Shown in pieces: positions 1 to 5,295 of a DNA stretch of 5,367 bases. The notes under the pieces are model-generated. The model was not told the DNA's origin, made no database searches, and worked only from the letters and a program-made list of their open reading frames with translations. Position 1 is the stretch's first letter. Each line of letters starts with the position of its first letter. The translations under genes and the position numbers were made by a program. Source of the stretch: JALYNX01 sp040905925 (GTDB taxonomy: Bacteria; Actinomycetota; Acidimicrobiia; Spongiisociales; ZC4RG35); contig JBBDQO010000076.1 of NCBI GenBank assembly GCA_040905925.1, forward strand, positions 1 through 5,367, written 5' to 3'.

Positions 1-102
1 CGTTCCAGGCGGCGTTCGAGACTTCTGGCGAGGCTCACGCGGGAGAGGTTACGGCTGGTGGGGGACAGAGGAGGCCGACTACCGCAACTCTGGGCGCAGG
101 GT

Positions 103-108
103 TACGAT
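103..108 (+). promoter_or_regulatory. Candidate -10 box for tRNA-Leu
   Basis: The hexamer TACGAT fits the TANNNT pattern of actinobacterial housekeeping promoters and lies 13 bases before the first base of the tRNA, which leaves room for a start site and a short 5' leader. No convincing -35 hexamer is visible 16-18 bases upstream, so the call rests on position and one hexamer only. Confidence 0.35.
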
Positions 109-121
109 TTCCCGGCCAGAC

Positions 122-205
<84 letters not shown>

Positions 206-285
206 CCGGTGAGACCAAAGGGGGACGGCCCCCACGGGGCTGCAGAAGGACTTATGTTTCAGTTCCCGTCCTGTAGATCGACTCA

Positions 286-1293
286 GTGATTCTCGATACA
301 CCTCGGCCCCGGAGGCGGGTGGTGGGCCGCTATCTCTGGCCGGTCCTCATCACCGCCGCCGCCCTGGTCGCCATCGCGGTTTCCGGTGCCGGTCGCGACA
401 CGCGCGCCGACCTCCAGTATCTCGACACCATTCAGGAACAGGTGAGCGCCCTCTCGCTCAGAGGTGACGCCTTGCGAGACGTGATCTCGCGTCTTGCCCG
501 AATCGACAGGACCGAATTGGTGACACTGGCCGAGGGGATACGCGCCGACATCGCGACCGGCTTGGAGTTGGTCGCCGAGGGGCCGCCGTCACCGACGCTG
601 TTCGCGGTGGGCGCTCTCTACCGCCAGGCTCTGGAGGCATGGGACGCAGGGATCGCGGGCTATGCCTCGGGTCTTCTCGCCGCCGCCGACGATCCCTCGA
701 GCACGGTGGTGGCCGACAACATCGCCAATGCCTTGGCGGAGATGCGCACGGGTGACCGGATGTATGCCGATCTGGTAGAGGAGATGAACCGCCGGGATGT
801 GCCAGACGCCGTGGCTCCGATGCCGACGGTGGTCCTGATGCCGGCCGACGGCGAGTTGTTCAGCCTCTCCCAGGCCTATGTCGAGGCGGCACGGTCCCCA
901 AACAGTGGTCTGGCGTTGCGGCCCGGGCTATCCGTGAGTCAGGTGGTCGCGGTCCCCGAGTGGGAGGTGGGCCCTGCGGATGACGTGATCCTGCCTGCTA
1001 CCGAGACCGTGACCTTCAACGTGGTGGTCTCCAATCTCGGCAACGTCATGAGCACGGTTGCGACGTTGCAGCTGGATCTCACCGGGGGGCCCGAGCCGGT
1101 GACCTTGGAAAAGGGAGTCCCATCATTGCAGCCAGCGGCCCAGACCACGGTCTCGTTCGAGGATCTGGCGGTGGTGACTGGTGGTCAATACGAGGTGACG
1201 GCGACGCTCGTCGGTATCGAAGCGGACCTCGACCCTACGGACAATGAGATTGCGGTCGCTTTCACAGTGAGCGAGGGCGAGAGCTCCGGGTAG
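286..1293 (+). CDS. Membrane-anchored extracytoplasmic protein with CARDB-like domain
   Basis: I do not recognise a named family for the whole 335-residue protein. The N-terminus is basic (R7-R11), followed by one hydrophobic segment at about residues 16-34. There is no lipobox or clear cleavage site, so it reads as an N-in signal anchor with the rest outside. Residues 40-170 are alanine/leucine/charged-rich and probably helical. A linker follows, then residues about 225-330 alternate like beta strands. They carry marks of CARDB/Ig-like adhesion domains: VVVSNLGN (about 247-253), PSLQPAAQTTVSF (about 279-291), GGQYEVTATL (299-308) and a DPTDN loop (316-320). The tail is acidic and serine/glycine-rich. 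The GTG start at 286 keeps the basic N-terminus but has no Shine-Dalgarno; GTG 322, behind a GGAGG, is a real alternative. It ends 24 bases before serS, without an obvious terminator. A surface or adhesion role is inference from the domain only; there are no catalytic motifs. Confidence 0.8.
   Translation: MILDTPRPRRRVVGRYLWPVLITAAALVAIAVSGAGRDTRADLQYLDTIQEQVSALSLRGDALRDVISRLARIDRTELVTLAEGIRADIATGLELVAEGPPSPTLFAVGALYRQALEAWDAGIAGYASGLLAAADDPSSTVVADNIANALAEMRTGDRMYADLVEEMNRRDVPDAVAPMPTVVLMPADGELFSLSQAYVEAARSPNSGLALRPGLSVSQVVAVPEWEVGPADDVILPATETVTFNVVVSNLGNVMSTVATLQLDLTGGPEPVTLEKGVPSLQPAAQTTVSFEDLAVVTGGQYEVTATLVGIEADLDPTDNEIAVAFTVSEGESSG
311..315 (+). promoter_or_regulatory. Possible Shine-Dalgarno for an internal GTG start
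   Basis: GGAGG sits 6 bases before GTG at 322-324 and is the only good ribosome-binding site near the 5' end of the membrane-anchored protein gene. If used, it would shorten that protein by 12 residues and remove the arginine cluster before the membrane segment. That cluster argues for the upstream GTG at 286. It may also be a chance match inside the CGG/AGG arginine codons. Confidence 0.3.
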
Positions 1294-1301
1294 CCAGCCG
1301 G

Positions 1302-1307
1302 TACCAT
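1302..1307 (+). promoter_or_regulatory. Candidate -10 box for the serS operon, leaderless or near-leaderless
   Basis: TACCAT matches TANNNT and is followed by exactly 10 bases and then the serS ATG. A start site 7-10 bases downstream would leave a leader of only 0-3 bases, which agrees with the absence of any purine-rich ribosome-binding site before serS. No -35 hexamer is recognisable. The transporter gene at 3615 has the same arrangement, which raises confidence that the box is real. Confidence 0.5.
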
Positions 1308-1317
1308 CCGGCGCCCC

Positions 1318-2565
1318 ATGATCGACCCCCGACTGCTTCGAGAGAGCCCGGACCTGATCCGTGACTCGTTGCGACGTCGTGGCTCCACCATCGACCTGGA
1401 TGCACTGATCGCGCTTGAAGCATCGGTGCGAGCCAAACGTCAGCAAGCGGAGGGGCTTCGAGCCCGACAGAAAGAGGCGGGGCGGCTCATCGCCACCCTG
1501 GCCGGCGCCGAGAAGGAGGCTGCGATCGAGGAGGTCGCCGAGTTGGCCGCCGCGGTCAAGGAGACGATTTCCGAGGCCGATCGTCTCGCCGCCGATTTCG
1601 AGAAGGGCTTGCTCGATGTCCCCAATCTGGTGGCTCCGGACGCTGCCGAAGGCCAGACCGAGGCTGACAGCCTGGAGATCAAGAAGGTGGGAAGCCCTCG
1701 CACCGACGGCCTCGATCACGCCACTCTCGGAGAGCAGCTGGACATCATCGACACTTCACGGGGAGCCAAGGTCTCGGGCACCAGGTTCGGTTACATCAAG
1801 GGAAAGGGTGCCCTTCTCGAGTTCTCCCTCGTCCGGTGGGCGATGGACCACCTGGTGGCGTCGGGGTTCACTCCGATGATCCCTCCCGTCCTGGTCCGCG
1901 AGGAGGCTCTGGAAGGCACCGGGTTCTTCCCTGAGGCTCGGGAGCAGGTCTACGAGGTCCCCAAGGACGAGTTGTTCCTGGTCGGCACATCGGAAGTCCC
2001 CCTTGCCGCCTATCACGGTGACGAGATCCTCGAAGCAGGCACCCTGCCGGTGCGTTATGCCGGTTTCTCCACTTGTTTCCGCCGTGAGGCCGGAACCTAT
2101 GGCAAGGACACGGCGGGCATCTTCCGGGTTCACCAGTTCGACAAGGTGGAGATGCTCGTCTTCACCACCCCCGAGGCCTCCGTCGAAGAGCATGAGCGCC
2201 TTCTCGCCATCGAAGAGGGACTGGTTCGGGAATTGGAGATCCCCTATCGGGTGGTGAACATCGCCGCCGGCGACCTGGGGGCATCGGCCGCCAAGAAGTA
2301 CGACATCGAGGCCTGGTTCCCCGGTGAGCAGGCCTACCGCGAGATCACCTCCTGTTCCAACACCACCGATTACCAGGCACGACGTCTCAAGGTGAGGATG
2401 AAGACCGAAGAGGGCAATCAGGTGCTGCACACCCTCAACGGCACCGCTTGCGCGGTGGGTCGGACCATCATCGCCATCCTCGAGAACCACCAGCGCCCGG
2501 ACGGGTCGGTGGAGATCCCGGAGGCACTCCGCCGCTACACAGGTTTTGACCTGATCGAGCCGTGA
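1318..2565 (+). CDS. serS: Seryl-tRNA synthetase
   Basis: This cytoplasmic class IIa synthetase activates serine with ATP and charges tRNA-Ser; it also makes the Ser-tRNA(Sec) precursor where selenocysteine is used. The 415 residues match the family length. Residues 1-110 form the N-terminal tRNA-binding domain with the long antiparallel coiled coil (about 28-100, rich in A, E, K and R). The catalytic core shows motif 1 around FTPMIPPVLV (184-193), the serine-site TSEVPL (224-229), motif 2 with FRRE (254-257) leading into FRVHQFDKVE, the SCSN signature (345-348) followed by DYQARR, and motif 3 NGTACAVGRT (374-383), whose R382 contacts ATP. The ATG is chosen because MIDPRLLRESPD is the canonical N-terminus. 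There is no Shine-Dalgarno, and a TACCAT box 10 bases upstream suggests a leaderless transcript. The last four bases are shared with the following methyltransferase. All key residues are present, and a tRNA-Ser gene lies about 2.7 kb downstream. Confidence 0.98.
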   Translation: MIDPRLLRESPDLIRDSLRRRGSTIDLDALIALEASVRAKRQQAEGLRARQKEAGRLIATLAGAEKEAAIEEVAELAAAVKETISEADRLAADFEKGLLDVPNLVAPDAAEGQTEADSLEIKKVGSPRTDGLDHATLGEQLDIIDTSRGAKVSGTRFGYIKGKGALLEFSLVRWAMDHLVASGFTPMIPPVLVREEALEGTGFFPEAREQVYEVPKDELFLVGTSEVPLAAYHGDEILEAGTLPVRYAGFSTCFRREAGTYGKDTAGIFRVHQFDKVEMLVFTTPEASVEEHERLLAIEEGLVRELEIPYRVVNIAAGDLGASAAKKYDIEAWFPGEQAYREITSCSNTTDYQARRLKVRMKTEEGNQVLHTLNGTACAVGRTIIAILENHQRPDGSVEIPEALRRYTGFDLIEP

Positions 2566-3197
2566 GCGAGGTCTCCGACCCGATCTTTGCCCGGATCGCA
2601 GCCCGCTATGACAGGATCAATCGGGTTCTCTCGTTGGGCCAGGAGCGAGCCTGGCGTCGGCGGGGCATCGAGATGCTGAGCCCGGGGGTGGTGTTGGATC
2701 TCGGATGTGGCACGGGCGACACCGACTTTGGGGGGCGCAGGGTGATCGGCCTCGACCCGGTCATGGAGATGCTGGCACTGAGCCAGGTTCCGGAGAGGGT
2801 GGTGGGGGTCGGGGAGCATCTGCCATTCGCTGCCGCGGCCTTCGACGGGGTGTTCAGCGGGTTTGTGTTCCGCAATCTCAGCTCGGTGGAGCACACGATG
2901 GAGGAACTGACCCGGGTGCTCCGCCCCGGGTGCGCCGCGGTGGTGGTCGATCTCTCCCGACCCCGCAACCCCATCCTCCGCGTGCTGCACCGTCTCGGGA
3001 CAGCCTTCCTTCTCCCTCTGGTGGGATTGGTGTTTGCCGGCGCTCCCCGCGAGTACTGGTACCTGCACAAGTCGCTGGACTCCTTGCCCCCACCGGAGGT
3101 GCTCCTGGCCGGTCACGGTCTGGCCCTGGAAGAGGTGTGGCGCGCCGGTGTGTTCGGCTTCGTGTACGGCGCAAGGCTTCGCAAGCTCGCTCCGTAA
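2562..3197 (+). CDS. Class I SAM-dependent methyltransferase, UbiE/MenG-like, short
   Basis: The closest match is demethylmenaquinone methyltransferase (MenG/UbiE), which adds the last methyl group to menaquinone using S-adenosylmethionine. Visible family marks are IAARYDRINRVLSLG (12-26) then a basic WRRR, SAM motif I LDLGCGTGD (45-53), VIGLD with the acidic residue at D65, GEHLPFAAAAFDGV (84-97), FVFRNL (101-106) in place of the usual FGLRN, ELTRVLRPG (115-123), and the C-terminal YLHKSLDSLPPPEVL (167-181), where the family has its YL-xS-xxxFP signature. At 211 residues it is shorter than the usual 230-250. Only about eight residues separate motif I from strand 2, so helix A appears to be mostly missing. 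Domain order is otherwise intact and there is no frameshift. The GTG start overlaps the serS stop (GTGA), implying translational coupling. The stop codon lies inside a long palindrome. Another quinone or small-molecule methyltransferase is possible. Confidence 0.85.
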   Translation: MSEVSDPIFARIAARYDRINRVLSLGQERAWRRRGIEMLSPGVVLDLGCGTGDTDFGGRRVIGLDPVMEMLALSQVPERVVGVGEHLPFAAAAFDGVFSGFVFRNLSSVEHTMEELTRVLRPGCAAVVVDLSRPRNPILRVLHRLGTAFLLPLVGLVFAGAPREYWYLHKSLDSLPPPEVLLAGHGLALEEVWRAGVFGFVYGARLRKLAP

Positions 3198-3245
3198 TTG
3201 GGACGTACAGGGGTCATATGCGGACCTGTGCAACCCAATTACGGA
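3191..3245. terminator. Long palindrome between convergent genes, probable terminator hairpin
   Basis: Perfect 12-base arms at 3191-3202 (TCCGTAATTGGG) and 3234-3245 are followed inwards by a two-base mismatch. A further 7-bp stem (3205-3211 with 3225-3231, one G-T pair) then closes a 13-base loop containing CATATG. The left arm covers the TAA stop of the methyltransferase gene; the right arm ends 22 bases past the 3' end of the minus-strand SRP RNA. It therefore sits where two converging transcripts should stop. Neither strand has a U-tract, so it would be a non-canonical, U-less terminator, a 3'-stabilising hairpin, or a remnant of a small palindromic mobile element. No flanking target duplication is visible. 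Confidence 0.6.
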
Positions 3246-3267
3246 AAGAGTCGGCCGGCATATTGCA

Positions 3268-3540
3268 GATCGTGCCCCCGCCTTCGAGGCAACATTGACA
3301 TCGGTGAGGATGGCCGCCGACTCAGGTCAAGCCACCCTGCGTCACCCGGAACGATCCACTTAGGGCTGCTTCCTTCCGGATCTGACCCGGTTCGCGGTGC
3401 TCCGCCGCGCAGGACCCAACCGTCAACGCCGCGTGTCCACCCTCAGGCCGACGTCACGCTGCCCCTCGGGCGGGGAATTCGGCCCCGCATGTAGAGGGTT
3501 TCGGGTTCAGGGCACCCCTAGCGCCCCACCTAGCACGATC
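3268..3540 (-). ncRNA. ffs: Signal recognition particle RNA, large type with Alu domain
   Basis: This RNA scaffolds the signal recognition particle, binding Ffh through its S domain and guiding ribosomes making membrane proteins to FtsY and the Sec translocon. Reading the minus strand, the S-domain tip GTCAG ATCCGGAAGGAAGCAGCC at 3364-3386 holds the GGAA tetraloop and the asymmetric loop that contacts Ffh. It is flanked by CCTGCG / CGCAGG (3408-3413 with 3336-3341). Unlike the 4.5S form, the gene continues. The 5' region has GTGCTAGGTGGGG (from 3535) and GGGGCCGAATTCCCC (3471-3485), close to the Alu-domain sequence of Bacillus scRNA. Helix 5 can be traced through 3296-3304 with 3448-3456, 3305-3313 with 3437-3445, and 3276-3282 with 3469-3475. 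The ends pair perfectly over 8 bases as helix 1 (3533-3540 with 3268-3275), which fixes a length near 273 bases, against about 270 in B. subtilis. End positions could be off by several bases. Confidence 0.95.
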
Positions 3541-3547
3541 GGGGGCA

Positions 3548-3553
3548 AGGCTA
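3548..3553 (-). promoter_or_regulatory. Candidate -10 box for the SRP RNA gene
   Basis: On the minus strand TAGCCT fits TANNNT and ends 7 bases before the first base of SRP RNA helix 1, so transcription would begin almost exactly at the mature 5' end. No clear -35 hexamer is seen 16-18 bases upstream. It lies back to back with the transporter -10 box at 3599-3604. Confidence 0.4.
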
Positions 3554-3598
3554 CCGAGGCCCCGTTCCTAGAGCGAGTGGCTGACTTGCCACGCCTGT

Positions 3599-3604
3599 TA
3601 CCTT
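3599..3604 (+). promoter_or_regulatory. Candidate -10 box for the MFS transporter gene, near-leaderless
   Basis: TACCTT fits TANNNT and is followed by 10 bases and the ATG at 3615, the same spacing as TACCAT before serS. The 10 bases contain no ribosome-binding site, which agrees with a leader of at most a few bases. No -35 element is recognisable. Confidence 0.45.
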
Positions 3605-3614
3605 CGGTCGGCTG

Positions 3615-4775
3615 ATGGCAACAGATCGATATGGCCCCAACTTCGGGAAGCTCTTCGCCGCGGCGCTTCTGCAAGAGGTCTCGTTCGTCCTTCTGGTTCA
3701 CCTGCCGGGCTATCTCGAGGATCTGGGAGCCACCGAGTCGCTGATCGGGATCCTCTATGCTGCGGCCGCGGTGTTGGGTCTCATGGCCCGCCCTGCCCTG
3801 GGGATGGTCCTCGACCTCACCCACCGTCGGACGGTCCTGCTGGTCACCGGTCTGTTCAATGCGGCGGTGATCCTCGCGTTGGCCACCACCACCGTTTGGG
3901 GGCCGTGGCTGTGGGGGCTGTTCCTAGCCCAGCGGGTGCTCCAGATTGCCTTGTTCACCACCATGCTGACCTACGGGGCCGACTCGCTTCCGATCGAGCA
4001 CCGGACGCAGGGGTTGGCCCTGTTCGGGTTGTCCGGGTTGCTCCCAATCGCCCTCGGCGGGGTCGCGGGCGATGTGGTGATCAACGCCTTCGGGTTCAAG
4101 GCGTTGTTCGTGGTCTCGGCGACGGCCAGTGTCGTCTCCTGGCTGCTGGTGTGGAGGCTCCCGCTCTTGCCCGTTCTCGGGCGCCGCCCCCGACGTGGCT
4201 TCTGGGCATCACTTGCTCAACGCAACCTGTTGCCCCTGTGGTGGGTCACTCTCTTCTTCAGCATCGGGTTGGAGACGTTGTTCACCTTCACGCGCACTTA
4301 CATGGACGAACGCCGCATCGGCTCGACCGGCCTCTTCTTTGGTGTCTATGGCGTGACCGCGGCCGCGATGAGGATCCTCGGTGGCCGTCACTATGACCGG
4401 GTTCCCCAGAGACTGTTCGTGGTCAGCGCACTGGTGTCCTACGGCCTGAGCCTGGCCATCCTCGCGCTCGCCGGCTCGGTGCCGCTGCTGATCGCCGCGG
4501 CGGTCTTCGGGGGACTGGCCCACGGGGCGGTGTTCCCGATCCTCACCAGCCAGGTAGTGGCCCGCGCCCGCACCGCGGAGCGAGGGTCGGCGATGGCGAT
4601 CTTCACGTCGATCTTCGACATCGCTTTGCTCATAGCGGCGCCCGCGGTCGGATTCCTCATCGATGGCTTCAACTACAGGCTCGCCTTCGGATGCGTGGCG
4701 ATCGCGCTCGCCTTGGGTGCGGCCGTCTATGCGATTTGGGATCGGCGAATGGTCGCTGAGGCCGCGCTGGCCTGA
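3615..4775 (+). CDS. Major facilitator superfamily (MFS) transporter, substrate unknown
   Basis: This is an inner-membrane secondary transporter of 386 residues, the usual size for a compact 12-helix MFS protein. Hydrophobic segments are spaced as two bundles: about residues 12-32, 42-64, 73-91, 96-118, 132-152 and 161-184, then a basic central loop (LGRRPRRGF, 188-196). The second bundle is about 206-226, 236-256, 266-286, 288-308, 326-348 and 354-374. The loop between helices 2 and 3 has GMVLDLTHRRT (63-73), a recognisable but weak MFS motif A (G-x3-D-x2-xRR). Helices 4-5 lack a clear antiporter motif C, so efflux cannot be claimed. The ATG is preceded by a TACCTT box rather than a Shine-Dalgarno. 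The gene stands alone and converges on tadA. It shows no disabling mutation. The substrate cannot be read from the sequence. Confidence 0.9.
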   Translation: MATDRYGPNFGKLFAAALLQEVSFVLLVHLPGYLEDLGATESLIGILYAAAAVLGLMARPALGMVLDLTHRRTVLLVTGLFNAAVILALATTTVWGPWLWGLFLAQRVLQIALFTTMLTYGADSLPIEHRTQGLALFGLSGLLPIALGGVAGDVVINAFGFKALFVVSATASVVSWLLVWRLPLLPVLGRRPRRGFWASLAQRNLLPLWWVTLFFSIGLETLFTFTRTYMDERRIGSTGLFFGVYGVTAAAMRILGGRHYDRVPQRLFVVSALVSYGLSLAILALAGSVPLLIAAAVFGGLAHGAVFPILTSQVVARARTAERGSAMAIFTSIFDIALLIAAPAVGFLIDGFNYRLAFGCVAIALALGAAVYAIWDRRMVAEAALA

Positions 4776-4782
4776 ATCAGCG
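4754..4782. terminator. Hairpin across the convergent stop codons of the transporter and tadA
   Basis: CGCTGAGGCC (4754-4763) can pair with GGCC (4769-4772) and TCAGCG (4777-4782), giving a 10-bp stem with a 5-base loop and a 4-base bulge (4773-4776). It contains both stop codons, TGA 4773-4775 and TCA 4777-4779. No U-tract follows on either strand. With only one base between the genes, it is the only structure in place to end both transcripts, but its GC-rich arms are also coding and may pair by chance. Confidence 0.35.
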
Positions 4783-5247
4783 TCTGGCGGCGAAGAACTC
4801 TTCGAGCAGGCGTCCCGATTCGGCGGCCAGGACCCCATCGACAAGGTCGATGCGGTGGGCGAGCCGCCGGTCCTGGGGGATGTTGTACAACGACCAAGCG
4901 GCGCCTGCCTTGGGATCGGCTGCCCCGTAGACGATGCGGTCGAGACGGGCCCACACCGCGGCCCCGGCACACATCGGGCACGGTTCCAGGGTGACCACCA
5001 GTGTGTGCCCGTCGAGACGCCAGTCGCCCAGTTCGCGGGCGCGCCGCGATAACACCAGCATTTCGGCATGGGCGGTGGGATCGGTGAGCTCCTCGCGTCG
5101 GTTGTGATCGACGGCCACCGTCTCCCCGGCGCGGTCGAGAAGCACCGCGCCGACGGGCACCTCGCCGGCCCGCCCGGCATGGGCTGCCGCCTCGAGGGCG
5201 GCTCTCATCGGTGCGAGGTAGTCGGATGTGGGAATCGGCTCAGACAC
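4777..5247 (-). CDS. tadA: tRNA-specific adenosine deaminase TadA
   Basis: TadA converts adenosine 34 to inosine in the anticodon of tRNA-Arg(ACG), allowing one tRNA to read CGU, CGC and CGA; it acts as a cytoplasmic zinc-dependent homodimer. The 156-residue protein has the cytidine/deoxycytidylate deaminase fold signature: GEVPVGAVLLD (28-38), DPTAHAEML (56-64) with zinc ligand H60 and catalytic E62, and the PCPMC box (89-93) with zinc ligands C90 and C93. The ADPKAG segment (110-115) and the family C-terminus GGVLA..LL-EFF (seen as DGVLAAESGRLLEEFF, 137-152) are also present. The GTG start at 5247 gives the normal length. Upstream on the minus strand, GATAAT ends 8 bases before this GTG, suggesting a near-leaderless transcript; a weaker AAAGGA lies 12 bases upstream. 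A guanine deaminase is a less likely alternative, because the C-terminal helix is TadA-like. Confidence 0.95.
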   Translation of the reverse strand: MSEPIPTSDYLAPMRAALEAAAHAGRAGEVPVGAVLLDRAGETVAVDHNRREELTDPTAHAEMLVLSRRARELGDWRLDGHTLVVTLEPCPMCAGAAVWARLDRIVYGAADPKAGAAWSLYNIPQDRRLAHRIDLVDGVLAAESGRLLEEFFAARR

Positions 5248-5253
5248 GGTCGT

Positions 5254-5263
5254 GGATTATCCT
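5254..5263. promoter_or_regulatory. Candidate bidirectional -10 region for tadA and tRNA-Ser
   Basis: The 9-base palindrome GGATTATCC (5254-5262) gives GATAAT on the minus strand, ending 8 bases before the tadA GTG. On the plus strand it gives TATCCT (5258-5263), which ends 32 bases before the tRNA-Ser 5' end. Only 48 bases separate the two divergent genes, and the rest of the gap has no better -10 hexamer on either strand. The -35 elements are not recognisable. Confidence 0.4.
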
Positions 5264-5295
5264 TTCCCAGCCTGCCTGGTCTGGCGGGTCCTCCA

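Noticed and set aside
1..121. Possible 3' end of an upstream gene at the left edge (all three plus frames stay open across this stretch).
   Set aside because: The open frames run on into tRNA-Leu, show no third-position bias or motif that singles one out, and 121 bases is too little to decide. I see only the -10 box at 103-108.
220..240. GGGGG-ACGG-CCCCC followed by a competing GCCCC-CAC-GGGGC hairpin just after tRNA-Leu, considered as a terminator or attenuator.
   Set aside because: The stems are only 5 bp each, there is no U-tract, and C- and G-runs pair easily by chance at this base composition. A weak tRNA terminator is not excluded.
1756..2490. A 244-codon open frame on the minus strand inside serS.
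   Set aside because: It lies entirely antisense to serS, whose motifs are all intact. Its translation has no recognisable domain, and long antisense frames are expected in GC-rich coding DNA.
3512..3535. Imperfect tandem repeat of GCTAGG on the minus strand, considered as a regulator-binding site upstream of a short 4.5S gene.
   Set aside because: It is the Alu-domain 5' region of the large SRP RNA (compare GTGCTAGGTGGGG and GGTGCCCTG in Bacillus scRNA), so it is part of the RNA and not an operator.
3034..3615. Several plus-strand open frames of 70-110 codons (3034-3363, 3198-3494, 3397-3615) in the interval between the methyltransferase and the transporter.
   Set aside because: The interval is explained by the minus-strand SRP RNA and its flanking signals. 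The translations are rich in R, P and S with no motif and no ribosome-binding site.
4209..5180. A 323-codon open frame on the minus strand across the transporter 3' end and tadA.
   Set aside because: It overlaps tadA in another frame and the transporter on the opposite strand. The translation is proline/arginine-rich, low in complexity and without motifs, so it is a shadow of the two real genes.
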